Positions 27,008 through 37,800 of a DNA stretch of 64,000 nucleotides are shown here, in pieces. Under the pieces are notes generated by a model. The model was not told the origin of the DNA. It was given only the letters and a program-made list of their open reading frames with translations, and made no database searches. The position numbers and the translations under genes are program-made. Numbering within the stretch: the first letter of the stretch is position 1; each line of letters begins with the position of its first letter. This DNA comes from an uncultured Prevotellaceae bacterium. Lineage in GTDB: Bacteria; Bacteroidota; Bacteroidia; Bacteroidales; Bacteroidaceae. The DNA is taken from positions 62,001-126,000 of the forward strand of contig CAMVJU010000001.1 of assembly GCA_947167935.1 (NCBI GenBank). The letters run 5' to 3'.

Positions 27008-30000
27008 TTAGTTGCCTCCTTGGCCCTGACCCTGGCCGCCATTCTGAGTCTGCGGTGCTTCCGGCCGTATGTTCACCGTGGCGCTGCCTTGCACTTCACC
27101 GTTATCACCGCCACCGAATACATTGCCGAGCACATGGGTGTTGCCCTGAAGATTGACGGTAGTGTTGCCAGTATTAGCTACAGGATTATTATTGACTATG
27201 GTCGGAGTGACGTAGCTCGACTCGCCACCGCCAAACACGTTGCCAGTACCTTCCTTAAGCACCTCCGTCTCTTCGCCGTCTATTGTCTTTTTCTCAAGGG
27301 TTCCCACCGTAGTGTTGCCATCAAGGGTGAGGGTGACGTTACCAGCTACGGATCCGAGGTTGGATTTGTTCAAATTCTCGGTAGTGTAGAGGATTTGTTC
27401 TTCCGTGTTGATGGCATTTGATGTCGCGTTAACAGTATTTGCTTGTTCCCAAGTAAATGTATCTGAGTCCTTGAATTCACCAGGAAGATATACACCAAGG
27501 TTTTTGTCGTAGAATGGTTGTTTTTTAAAGCCGCCAGTTTTCATTACATCCACCGTGGGTAATTCAGCAGAGTAGCCAGCTCCAAACACATTCCCATGCA
27601 CCTTACAGTCAGTAAGGGTAGAAGTTACATCCCCATCCACTTTACCAAGACTACCGCCACCATAGAAATTACCAGTGATAGTGCAGTCTGTCAGCGTAGA
27701 GGTGACGCTGTGGGTAGTAGCCAATGAGAATTTTACAAAATCCAAGAACAAGCGGGCAACATTAGTTTTATTATTAGAATTCGGCAAGAACTGGTAATCA
27801 ATACGAGCAGAAACACCTTCAAATTGAATAATATAATCTTGGTGATATCCAGTATACTCTACACCATTCGAATAATTTCCATTATTCTGTACCTTATTAC
27901 CATCCTGTGATTTGATTTCGCCATTAATCCATTTGTTCCAATCAACATTAAATCCTTTATCAGCATCACCTTCAATGACAAAATTATTATCAGTGTCCCA
28001 CGTAAAGTTGTACGGAGCTGCACGGAAATATGAATTACCACCATAACCTGCACCAAAATAAGTGCCGAAGGTGCAGTCCGTTGCCGTCGTGGTGACTTTT
28101 CTGCCTGTGTACATATCTCCAAACTTAGGTCCGCCACAGAACAAATCAACATGACTGTTGCTGATGATAGTAGTAATACTACCCTGAATCTTTTTATCAG
28201 GGTTAGCATTAATGCCACCGCCATAGAATTCCTTAATATCTGCATGGTCTATCTGCCACACAATATTGCCGTTGGTATGGTTTGTTGCATGACCTATACC
28301 TTCCATACCTGCACCAGCTACCGTGCCGAAGCGGCCTCCATTGATATAACACTCTGCATTGTCATCATAATTTGTGGTCGTGGCATAGAGTCCTGTCAGA
28401 TAGAATGCGCCATAATCCCCGCCTGTCACTGAAACGGGTGAGTGCTTGGTCTTTTTATCACTTTTATCTTGGTGACATCCTAAATGAAATTCCTTGAACC
28501 ACACGTTGCCACCCACATGGAAGTAGGTGACTTTGTTACTTTCAGTTCCTTGACAACTTACCCACTGTTCAATGACACCACCGTGTAAGATAATTGGAGC
28601 AGCTGCTCTACCACCGACTGCATCATATTCCATTTGAGTAACTCGGAACAGGGCGGTGTTGGTCACCTCAAACCAGTATTTGGGCTGCAAGATGCCGAAA
28701 TTGTAGGAACCTTTACCGCCTGTGGATTTCTGGGCCATGCCTAGGCCCACCAAGTTTAGGAAATCGTATCTCACGGGGTGGATAGCTTTACGACTGTCGA
28801 AGCGCAAGATATAGCTATAGTCGGGCTCGTTGTCGCCATCAAGGTCGATAGAGGTGACAGTATAGGGCTTGGCTCCATCTGCACTTATGGAGTTATTATT
28901 GTGACTATTGCCCACAAGCACCACGGCATAGTCATAAACCGTGTGACCGGTTGTAGTCACTCCTGCAAAGAGAGCCTCACCCGAACTTGCGATAGCATTA
29001 CCAATCGAGGTGTAGATGATCTGCTCGGTATTGTTAAACTTGGACACCCCGTCAGTATATAGTTTTCCGCCACCAACATTGGGAACAGAGTAGGATGTGC
29101 CCATTTCTTCATTATACACCACATCCGCATTGGCATCGGCCAGATAGACGGCTTTTCCCCAGTACGGCTCAATGGTGATAGACTCAACCCCTTCGGGTAC
29201 ATCCCAGTAAGCTCCCTGATTGAACACACGTTTATTTGTACTGCTGTATAGATCCTTGGCAGTACAGTTGCGGTCTGCATAGTTATAAGGCATCTTATCA
29301 ATGCTACCATCTGTTTTAAATGTTACATCTGCACCTGTGGTGAGAGAACCGGGTGTGCCACCATTGATTTCTACAATCTTCCATCCCGTAACTACGCGGT
29401 TGCCCGTGTAATTCTTTGTGCCTACGTCGTTGTAATAGGGCAGCTGCACCTTATAGTAGTTGAAGTTAAAGTGGTCAGGATCCTTGTCGGTGATATTGAG
29501 CGTAAGCTGCGAGGTGGTGATTTCTGCCTCATCATTATTTTCTGCTGTGCCAGGATGATGATATGGAACAGAAGTGTCTGTCGGACTGTCCATTTGTATG
29601 TACACTGTAAGCTCGCCTAACTTGCCACCTTTGTTGCGTTCTGTCGTAGTTGGAGCATTATCAGCATCAAGATTCACTACCGATGGATAATAGCCAGGAT
29701 TCTTAAGAATGGGATAGGGAGTCGCACTTCCAATCTGCGAAGGCTCCATCACCCACTTGGCCATCTCTTCTTTGTTGTTGTAATTGTCCGTGGCCCACCA
29801 TGCAGCCAACTCACGATGGCTGTTGAGCAGATGGCGGAAGAACTCGAAACGCTGTAGATAACGCGTCTCGGCCATCAGGGCACAGTTGTAGGTCTGAATA
29901 TCCTGATTCTGCACGTAAGAGGCCTCGGCTCGGAAATAATTATAATTGCCCACCCCCTTGTTATTGTTACCTGTGCCAGTACTAACATTCGTGATAATCT

Positions 30001-33000
30001 CGCCATTGTAAATAGGAGCCTTGTCAGAATTCTCACCAGTGGTGATGTCGCCATAGAACATACAGTTCATCACCATGGTATTACGGCTTGAAGAAGTGGT
30101 GACCACGTTATTCCGTCCCACGATGCCTCCCACACAACTTCCAGCGGTAATATCTGCATAGCTGAAGCAGTTGATGACTCGGGCCGAACCATCGAGATAG
30201 CCCACAAGACCACCTACATAATCGGTGCCAGAGACAGTGCTGCTGCAAGAAGTTATTTTGGTATAGCCATCGTCATCGGTAGCTACTGTACTGTTAGTAG
30301 CCAGCACGCCGCAGTTGTAGATGCGGGTGTCACCAGTAGCTACGTTGGCAATGGCACCAGTGGCCACTTTGTCTTCTCCGCCAACGTTAACTGTCGTACC
30401 TCCACTGATGGTAACATTATCGAGGATGATGTTCTTGATGACGGCTCCAGTTGCAGTTGCAATCAGCGGCTTAGTTAGCTTGCTATGGATGGTATGTAGC
30501 TGACCGTCGATGATACCTGTAAAGTTTTCTAATGACTCAAAGTTTGAATCGAATGTAAAGCCTTCCTTCAGGATATAGTGACCGTCCATCTCGGTTATGT
30601 CGGCAGAACTGCTAATCTCTTTTGGTGCTACTATTCTCTCAAAATAAAGGGATTGCGCATGTGTGCCATTGTCGCCAGCAGGTTGGGTTGCGGCTTGGTC
30701 TTCAAAGGTGTCAAAGTCCTGCATCACCTTCTGCTGGTCGAAGCGAGGCATCAGGCGCATGTTTCCTTCCCCGTCATCCACCACCATGAAGGTGGCGTTT
30801 GTGATGTTCAGTGTGGTCTGGTCATAACCCGTTGCCGTCTGTTTAGTGTTCAGGTTCTTTAAGCTAACACTGGTTGACGAGCCAACCCATGCACCACCAT
30901 CCAAAGCCGAAGTGGTAGTGTTGGCCGTGAAGTAATACAGAGGTTGAGCCTTGCTCTGAATCTGCACGTTGTAGGGGTCGAAGCCATTCATTCCCTTGCT
31001 ATAATTGTCCGCATCGGTAGCGGACTTCGTCAATGCCTCACTCTGCGCTCCCGTCTCTCCTTTGTACTTATAGCCCATCTCACGGTCGATGTCGAAGTTG
31101 GGCCTCAGGTACCACTGATAGTAGTTGGGCACATCTTCACTGTTGGCGGGTCCATCTTCTGTAGAATTCAATGTTGTTCCGTTAGTTATGGCATACTTGC
31201 CTCCCTGTTTCAGCAGATAGGCAGTGGGGATGGTTTCATCAGCCGTAGCAGCACCGGTGTAGGCGTTGGCGTATGTAGACTTCACGGTGTAGGTGACGTA
31301 GAAGTCGGTCTTGACGGATGCCGGCTGCTCTGGATGGTCAACGTAGGGATTAGCAGCCAGAGTGCTGGAGGTAAAGGTATAGGTTTCATAACCTTCTTCA
31401 TCTTTCCACTCCCACTTGGTGCCGTTCTGCTTATAAATCTTTATATTTGGATCAAGGTCGTGATATTTATGGTAACCCGTAGTCTTCAAAGCGGTGGGAT
31501 TCCAATAATAGGTTTCTACCATTGGGCTGTCGTACTTACGTAATGTTTCAGTATCGGACAGTGGCACTCGCATAACTTCCCATCCGTGCTGATCGAGGAG
31601 GATGACCTGGGGTTCGAGCGACACCTCTTCTAAGGTGAAATTGCCTGAACCCATCGAGATGGTCTGGAACCAGTGTTCGCCTTGAGCCAATGTCTTAGAA
31701 CCACCTCCCCAAGGAGCAGAGTAAGCCCATGAAGTGAACCGATGCCATCCTCTTGCAGTCAGCGTAGCATTGTCGGCAGCAGGATTGGCACCGACAAGAC
31801 CTTCCACCGTAGGATTATTCTTCCAGTACTGCTCGAAGGAATTCACCACTCGCCGCTCGCCTTCCACCTCATTGAAGGTCTTCAGCGTCATGTTCTGAAG
31901 CGACGTACCGAGAATCATGTACTCAGTTGGTTGCCCGTTCACCATAGAGGTTGGCATTTTATCAGTATAGGCTGTAGAATATGCTTCGTTTTCGTATGCA
32001 ATATTCGTAATTACCGATGAATAGTCGCTGGGCTTGTAGGTTTGCAGATAAGAGTGGCCCTCTCCATAGTTGACATCATCATTTTCCTTGCCTTCGACCT
32101 TGCTCTTGTCTTTAACCGTATGGTTCTGGTACGACTTAATGACAACATGATAGGGGTCAGCATCGTTGCCAGTTAGGTCATTGCCGTCATGACGGCTCTT
32201 GATCCACCACAGCCAACGCGTTCGGGTAGATGCACCGCTTGCAAGCTGGCTCTCCCACTGTTCTTGTCCATAGACATAGAGGTTGAAGTCACCGTTGTTG
32301 TAAGGATAGATAGCCTTGGTGGCATCGGTTACTCCGTAGGTCGTGTGACCTGCTTCGTTGATGCCGTCATGTCCATCCTCCTGATGGAACGTTATACCAT
32401 CGCTAAACTTCATCAGGTATGTTTTTGTACCCGATAGGTCAATGGCATCGCTGACGTCGTAGGTAACGTAGATATCGCCGCCACTGCCCACGTCGAAGGG
32501 GCTATTGACGATGCCAGAGGGGGAATAGGTGTCGCCAGACAGACCAGGGGTGCTGTAGTAGTGATACTCTGAAACCAGCGGACTCTGCCATTCTTCGGGA
32601 AGAGCCAGATCCGACGATGAACTCTGAACAGAAACAATCAATTTACCGGCCTTGTCGATAAGATGATATGTAACATCACTGCTGACAGGATAGGCACGGA
32701 ATTCTTGTTTGGAATAATCTGTGGTTCCTTCACCTGTAGCAGCCATCAGGTTGAGCTGTTCGTATGTTGTGCCGTTGCCAAGTTCACTACCTTCCAGCAG
32801 TATAAAGTTATTGGTGGCAGTCGCTGCGATAGAGAGGTCAAGGTCGGGCGGAGTAGATGAGGTCGAAACGAGGAATTTTTCAGTACTGAAATTTTCGATT
32901 TGCACGGCGTAGGGATCGTTGCCTTTAAAATACCATAGGTGGTTTGGCGTGGAAACTGTGGGGGAGTAGTCATTAGCATCGCTGGCCAGCGCACTACCAT

Positions 33001-34213
33001 CATCATAGATGCTTTTCCCGTCAACTACAATATTGAATGCGCGAGCGCCCCGCAGTTTCATGAACTTATCGTTCAAGTGTGTGTTGGTATAGGTCACGTA
33101 GATGTCGGCATCAGTTAGCGGCATCTCGGTAATCATGTTCTCGTCGGTAATTTTGTTGGCAGAGTAGCCACCAGTGAAGGTGTAGAACGTCATGTCCTCT
33201 CCTTCGAGATACGGGCTGCGAATGGCTTCGGGGATGTTGGTATAGTCGCTCAATTTGCCCACTGCCTGATTTGACGCGGTGTACTGAGTGGCGTGATGCT
33301 TGCTGCAATCAATAATGTGGTAGGTGAAAGTACGTTTCAGTGGCACGAAAGTGAGGTCGCAGTTCTTATATTGGCTGCCTTGATACCTCTGGTAACGGGC
33401 TTTGTCGGCGTTGTTGAGGTATCCATGATTAAATTCGTCAAGTGTCTGTATGTTGGCCGTTGGCACATAACCATCGGCAACAACTAAACGGTAGGTGCCA
33501 GTCGTACCGCCAGGGAGCAGTCCGAAGGCCCAAACTTTGGTACTTTGGGCAATAGATAGTGAGCTTTTTAAACGTATGTCATTAAAATTATTTTCAACGC
33601 CAGCGAGATAATAATCCTCATAACTGGCACTCTTAGTCTGTATCGTTATCTGATATGGGTCTACGATGTTAAATTTCCAATAGTATATTGTAGGGTCGTC
33701 ATTACCGTTAAATGCTTTGAAGTAGGCATTCAGATTATTTACGTTTTGATACATGCTTTGATACAAAGAATTATTACCCTGCTTGATGTTGTAGATGCCA
33801 CCATCTGCAAGGCCTACCGTGCTGAAAGCATCTTCGTCAAGCTCGTAGGTGACGTAGACATCTGCATCTTCTGTCAATACCTCACCACCGTCTGTGGGAG
33901 TGGCTTCCGATTTGAATGTACACTCCTTGGTCGTGGCGTCGTATGTCACATCGTCGGAATCATAATATTTCCAAGTCTTTGCCAGCGGACTCTTGTATTT
34001 AGGTGGTAAGCCTACGGTTACACTCTCGCCTGTGACGGTGAACCGCAGAGCCTCGGTGCGGGTGCTAGTGAGTTGGCCGCTGTTGTCCAAGCGGCCAAGG
34101 TTGATGATGTGGTAGGTGACGGTGGCACCCCACGCTCCGCTTGCTCCCACTGTCATCAGTAGGAGCAGGAGGAGGCTGCGCAGGTGGCGCTGGCTGTTTC
34201 GTATTGTTGTCAT
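27008..34213 (-). CDS. Giant YGGG-repeat secreted protein B (about 2401 aa)
   Basis: I do not recognise a named family. The start MTTIRNSQRHLRSLLLLLLM (34213) gives a signal peptide ending GASGAWGA; in-frame ATGs up to 34261 are alternatives. The N-terminal half holds four units of about 250 residues: a [VF]TYHIID-type opening, SPL/SPM, a DIYVTY strand, then a DPYxVxIxS motif. Around residues 1200-1400 are GLUG-like repeats (YVGGLVGYLDGSARVINCFS). Then come extended beta segments, and only the last part carries FYGGG/VFGGG repeats (NFYGGGSLGKV, NVFGGGDNGEV). It ends in a Gly/Gln tail with no T9SS domain. The RAYT gene starts 69 bases downstream. Confidence 0.85.
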   Translation of the reverse strand: MTTIRNSQRHLRSLLLLLLMTVGASGAWGATVTYHIINLGRLDNSGQLTSTRTEALRFTVTGESVTVGLPPKYKSPLAKTWKYYDSDDVTYDATTKECTFKSEATPTDGGEVLTEDADVYVTYELDEDAFSTVGLADGGIYNIKQGNNSLYQSMYQNVNNLNAYFKAFNGNDDPTIYYWKFNIVDPYQITIQTKSASYEDYYLAGVENNFNDIRLKSSLSIAQSTKVWAFGLLPGGTTGTYRLVVADGYVPTANIQTLDEFNHGYLNNADKARYQRYQGSQYKNCDLTFVPLKRTFTYHIIDCSKHHATQYTASNQAVGKLSDYTNIPEAIRSPYLEGEDMTFYTFTGGYSANKITDENMITEMPLTDADIYVTYTNTHLNDKFMKLRGARAFNIVVDGKSIYDDGSALASDANDYSPTVSTPNHLWYFKGNDPYAVQIENFSTEKFLVSTSSTPPDLDLSIAATATNNFILLEGSELGNGTTYEQLNLMAATGEGTTDYSKQEFRAYPVSSDVTYHLIDKAGKLIVSVQSSSSDLALPEEWQSPLVSEYHYYSTPGLSGDTYSPSGIVNSPFDVGSGGDIYVTYDVSDAIDLSGTKTYLMKFSDGITFHQEDGHDGINEAGHTTYGVTDATKAIYPYNNGDFNLYVYGQEQWESQLASGASTRTRWLWWIKSRHDGNDLTGNDADPYHVVIKSYQNHTVKDKSKVEGKENDDVNYGEGHSYLQTYKPSDYSSVITNIAYENEAYSTAYTDKMPTSMVNGQPTEYMILGTSLQNMTLKTFNEVEGERRVVNSFEQYWKNNPTVEGLVGANPAADNATLTARGWHRFTSWAYSAPWGGGSKTLAQGEHWFQTISMGSGNFTLEEVSLEPQVILLDQHGWEVMRVPLSDTETLRKYDSPMVETYYWNPTALKTTGYHKYHDLDPNIKIYKQNGTKWEWKDEEGYETYTFTSSTLAANPYVDHPEQPASVKTDFYVTYTVKSTYANAYTGAATADETIPTAYLLKQGGKYAITNGTTLNSTEDGPANSEDVPNYYQWYLRPNFDIDREMGYKYKGETGAQSEALTKSATDADNYSKGMNGFDPYNVQIQSKAQPLYYFTANTTTSALDGGAWVGSSTSVSLKNLNTKQTATGYDQTTLNITNATFMVVDDGEGNMRLMPRFDQQKVMQDFDTFEDQAATQPAGDNGTHAQSLYFERIVAPKEISSSADITEMDGHYILKEGFTFDSNFESLENFTGIIDGQLHTIHSKLTKPLIATATGAVIKNIILDNVTISGGTTVNVGGEDKVATGAIANVATGDTRIYNCGVLATNSTVATDDDGYTKITSCSSTVSGTDYVGGLVGYLDGSARVINCFSYADITAGSCVGGIVGRNNVVTTSSSRNTMVMNCMFYGDITTGENSDKAPIYNGEIITNVSTGTGNNNKGVGNYNYFRAEASYVQNQDIQTYNCALMAETRYLQRFEFFRHLLNSHRELAAWWATDNYNNKEEMAKWVMEPSQIGSATPYPILKNPGYYPSVVNLDADNAPTTTERNKGGKLGELTVYIQMDSPTDTSVPYHHPGTAENNDEAEITTSQLTLNITDKDPDHFNFNYYKVQLPYYNDVGTKNYTGNRVVTGWKIVEINGGTPGSLTTGADVTFKTDGSIDKMPYNYADRNCTAKDLYSSTNKRVFNQGAYWDVPEGVESITIEPYWGKAVYLADANADVVYNEEMGTSYSVPNVGGGKLYTDGVSKFNNTEQIIYTSIGNAIASSGEALFAGVTTTGHTVYDYAVVLVGNSHNNNSISADGAKPYTVTSIDLDGDNEPDYSYILRFDSRKAIHPVRYDFLNLVGLGMAQKSTGGKGSYNFGILQPKYWFEVTNTALFRVTQMEYDAVGGRAAAPIILHGGVIEQWVSCQGTESNKVTYFHVGGNVWFKEFHLGCHQDKSDKKTKHSPVSVTGGDYGAFYLTGLYATTTNYDDNAECYINGGRFGTVAGAGMEGIGHATNHTNGNIVWQIDHADIKEFYGGGINANPDKKIQGSITTIISNSHVDLFCGGPKFGDMYTGRKVTTTATDCTFGTYFGAGYGGNSYFRAAPYNFTWDTDNNFVIEGDADKGFNVDWNKWINGEIKSQDGNKVQNNGNYSNGVEYTGYHQDYIIQFEGVSARIDYQFLPNSNNKTNVARLFLDFVKFSLATTHSVTSTLTDCTITGNFYGGGSLGKVDGDVTSTLTDCKVHGNVFGAGYSAELPTVDVMKTGGFKKQPFYDKNLGVYLPGEFKDSDTFTWEQANTVNATSNAINTEEQILYTTENLNKSNLGSVAGNVTLTLDGNTTVGTLEKKTIDGEETEVLKEGTGNVFGGGESSYVTPTIVNNNPVANTGNTTVNLQGNTHVLGNVFGGGDNGEVQGSATVNIRPEAPQTQNGGQGQGQGGN

Positions 34214-34259
34214 TATCGTGTTACGTGTCATATTGTTGTTCATATCTTGAGTTATATTC

Positions 34260-34286
34260 ATCCGAGTAATCCGTTTAATCCGTGGT
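34260..34286. repeat. 9-bp tandem repeat before giant B
   Basis: Three units: ATCCGAGTA, ATCCGTTTA, ATCCGTGGT. They belong to the ATTCGTGGT family seen at 7349 and 13737. Confidence 0.7.
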
Positions 34287-34297
34287 CGTTTTATATT

Positions 34298-34576
34298 TTA
34301 TTTCTGAATCTTTGTTATTCGACACTGATGGGTTTTCGCCGTCTTGTCGTAGTTGATGCCCACAAGGAGCAAGTCACCCGCATAGTCTGCCACCTTTGCG
34401 GGATACTGCTTGCGGAGTATTTGTTCAATGGCCGAGTCTGCATCTTTGTCGTATTTCAGTTCAAGTATGATGGCAGGAGACTCTACATTCCTGCGAGGTA
34501 TCATCACCAGGTCGGCATAACCCTGGGATGACAGGGGACTGGTACCTGTCACACTTGTGGTCATATCTGGTGTCAT
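34298..34576 (-). pseudogene. C-terminal remnant of PD-(D/E)XK (DUF1703) protein
   Basis: About 90 residues match the end of the AAA-ATPase-like/PDDEXK_9 proteins common in Bacteroidetes: GYADLVMIPRRNVESPAIIL, then ELKYDKDADSAIEQI (the E-x-K of the nuclease fold), then DLLLVGINYDK and a Cys-containing last strand. The full-length family is about 500 residues with an N-terminal ATPase-like domain, absent here. The frame is lost about 30 bases before the nested palindromic element, which may have broken the gene. Confidence 0.7.
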
Positions 34577-34605
34577 AACGTGTCTCTATAGTTGGCTCCG
34601 CAAAG

Positions 34606-34796
34606 ACGGCCTGAAAGGCCAGATAGCTCCCAGCCCAGGGCAGCGCCCTGGGTAAATGTGGTGTGCATCCAACGCCCTGAAAGGGCAAAAGCATAATGGA
34701 CGAGGAAGGGCTTTTGCCCTTTCAGGGCGGATTTACCCATTTCCTTGTACCCAGGGCGCTGCCCTGGGCTGAGTGCTTGTTGGCCTTTCAGGCCGT
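34606..34796. repeat. 191-bp nested palindromic element
   Basis: Three pairs of perfect inverted repeats are nested: 34606-34621 with 34781-34796 (16 bp, ACGGCCTGAAAGGCCA), 34632-34654 with 34748-34770 (23 bp, each arm itself a near-palindrome built on CCCAGGGC/GCCCTGGG), and 34673-34692 with 34710-34729 (20 bp, CGCCCTGAAAGGGCAAAAGC). The whole could fold into a cruciform. The ORF through it (LSPGQRPG-type translation) is of a kind often annotated in Bacteroidetes and is most likely not a gene. Confidence 0.9.
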
Positions 34797-34832
34797 TGCT
34801 GCGCATTGCTTTCATAGTTTGCGAAACTTGAA

Positions 34833-37800
34833 TTATCTTACTGACAGTTTCTTGGTGTACTGGCCGTCGGCGGACTGGACGATGTAGACACCGGAGATGT
34901 TGATGCGGGTCTCGATGGCCTCGCCGGGCTGGATGGTGAAGGTGGCGAGGGCCTGTCCGGCTGCGTTGAGGATACGTACCTCGGCAGCTTCGTGCAGCGA
35001 CGACTCTACCACGATCTTGCGCTTCTTGCTGAAGGCACTGAGGCAGCCTGTTTCCTCGTCGTTGAGGTTGCGGTCGTCGTCACCTCTCAGCTGCGAGTCT
35101 TCATTGCTGAAGACGATGCTACGGGTGACGCGGGCTCCAGCAGTAGGCCCGGTGAAGTACGGACGGAAGGCATAAACCTCAGTGTCGGGCACGGGATCTG
35201 CATTCAATGCAGGAGCTGCCGGCACCTTGACGAAGCTGCTGCAATCAGCCTTGTTGTCACTATTACTGTCGTATTCCGGCACCAATGTGTAGATGTCGCT
35301 TCCTGCCTTGAATGCCTCGTTCAGGTAGCTGGGCTTGAAGGTGTAGGTGTCGCTACTATATTTGTTGCTCACACCTGCCATCTCGTCGTCGCTGACACCG
35401 ATGGTGATACCTGTATCGGCTGAGGCGAAGGTGATGGTCTGCTTGCTAAGTAGCACCGGATTGGATTCGGCAGTCGTCTTGGCTTCGAAAATGCCACTCA
35501 GGTCGAACTCATAATAGGTAGAACCCGGGAAACCGATGACATAGGGCGTGCCCTTGGTCACCATGGGGTACTGCGTGTACTCACGGGGACCGGAGTAGTA
35601 GGTCTGATAATCGTCGCTGTTGAGGTCATGCTGGCTGTGGCTGACACCCTTGTAATAGTAGTCCCATAGGAAGGTGTTCTCGACATCTTTCTTGAGAATG
35701 ACATCAGAGGTGGTGCCGGCTTCGCCAGACGGGTAATGGAGCTTGGCCTCCAAGATACCACTACTCTTTTCAGTCATTTGACCATTTTCGGTCAGCTCGC
35801 GCAGCCAGTATTCGTGGCCCACCTTCGTGCCAGTGCCGTTCTTGCTCTCCGCACTGCCGCTGTAGAAGTGAGTGATCTCACCCTTGCCGTCGGTGGTGAC
35901 CAGCTCGGCACTGAACGGCAGACTGACAGCCTCCCAGCCCATCTGTTGGCCGACGAATGAATCGGGCTCACGCTGATACCACATTCGCTGGCCGGAATTG
36001 AAGGTGTAGCTGATGGGCGCGTTGAAGTCCTGGCGGTCGATGAGCAGGTGGTCGCGTGTGGCCCTATAGCCATTGGCTGTCAGCTGCACCCAGTGGCCGC
36101 GAAGGCCGGATGACCAGCGGTCGAATACCGACACCTTGCGGTACTTGTCATGGGACTCATAGTTGGTGAGCTGGGCATCACCCAAATAGGCACTCACCGT
36201 TTCGTTGGTCTTGTTGGCGGCTGTAGTGCCTGTGGTGGTATAGGCCAGCAGGTTGGATGTCAGGTCGGCAACATAGATCTCCTGCAAACCGTCGTCGTCG
36301 AGCAGCGGCTGATAGAAATACTTCTTGTCGTTGTCCCAGCCCAGATGATACGACTGCAACGTGCGGTTGCCTGGAGTGACATCCTGTGTCGGATTATTCA
36401 CCTTGAACACATCATTATATCCGGTGAAGTCGATGGCGGTCATGCCCTTATAGGCCAGGGTGTCGGGATTGGCTTCGTCGAACTTGTTCCGCTTCTGTGC
36501 GAAGACGGCGTAGGAGTTGAAGTGTGCCGCACCCATATCCTTCGAGCGGAAGTAGGCAGGAGCACGGTAGACACGGTTGCCCGTCTTGTCGGTCTCCAGC
36601 CTGTCGCCCATCTTGGTGATGGCCGACGGGAGGTCCTGATGGGTGCGCAGGTCGCGTCCGTTCTTACCGTCCATGTGGCCATAGTTTAGTGCCTGTCCGA
36701 AGAAGATGTAGTCGTCGGGCCAGATGGGGTAGTAGCCCTCCTCTTCCTTCGTCTCGGGATTGACATAGAGTCGCTCGTTGGGTGAGCCGGGTATGGTTCC
36801 ACCAGCGTAGATGAAGTCGCCGTCGGCATAGCGGTCCTCGACATACTTCGTCGACACGAAGTCGCTTGCAGCGCCTGCGGGCACGTAGCCCGAGGAACAA
36901 TAGTTGGGATTACTGCCGTAGACTCTGTAGGGCTGCAGCGTCAGCGTATTGTCTGCAGCGATGGTGTAGTAGCGGTTGTCCTTGTCGTCGTTGTCCACGC
37001 TGCCCGTCTGGTCAGTATAGCGCTTGTAGAGGTAGAAGCCGTTCAGGTTGTAGGCCACCTCACCGTTGTAGAAGGCTTCGCTGCCCTTACGGACTGGTGT
37101 GCCATGCTTGCTGTCGTTGGCATCAGCAATCAGCTTGGCGTAGGAACCAGCGGCAGGCGTCGTGCTGCCAGCCGGGAATGCTACGGCATCATCCTCCAGA
37201 TAGTAGCTGTTTACAACCTGGATGGGGCCTTTCGCATCATGTTCATATCTTGAAGGCTCGCCGAATATAGGCCGTGCGGTCTTGGCGGCGGTACTTGTGC
37301 TCTTCACCCAGCAGTTCTCAACGTAGCCCTCGCCTGTGTCTGCTATGCCGGCACCGGTAAACGAGCCGCTGACGCCAAGGTTATAGACCTCACCGCAGAG
37401 GTGGCTGAAGAGTGAGCCCGTCTTTTCTGCATTAGTCGTTGCCGACAGGTTGGGAGCGAGGCCGCTGATATGGTGACCGTCACCATGCAGGATGCCCTCG
37501 AAGCATTGCCCAGAGCCGCTTGCAATCGGCGTCCAGGGATGATCCACCGTAGTAGTGGTCGTTTCGCCTGTCTCCTGATTAGTTACGGTCTTCGTCGTCG
37601 GGCCGTGGTCTTGGTTGGTGCGGAGGAAGAATTCCAGATACTTGCCACCCTGCATCTGCTTTTTGGTGTTAGACAAATCCAGAGGCATGTGGCCATTAAG
37701 GTCCGTATTACTATTATTGCTGATGGCAACAGGATTACCATCGGCATCCTTGCTCTCAACGTAGGTCAGGTCGATGAGGTTCTTGAACAGGTCAAGACCG

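Larger units (their letters stand above)
34214..34832. other. Gap between giants A and B
   Basis: This stretch of about 600 bases holds a 9-bp repeat (34260-34286), a C-terminal remnant of a PD-(D/E)XK protein (34298-34576) and a nested palindromic element (34606-34796). No intact gene is seen. Confidence 0.8.

Noticed and set aside
25617..27050. Giants B and C as one gene split by the transposase
   Set aside because: Giant C has its own signal peptide and B its own stop after a Gly/Gln tail, so they read as separate genes, although both ends are Gln/Gly-rich.
34573..34815. 80-residue ORF of the LSPGQRPG type
   Set aside because: It lies wholly over the nested palindrome and both strands give similar translations, as expected of an inverted repeat and not a protein.
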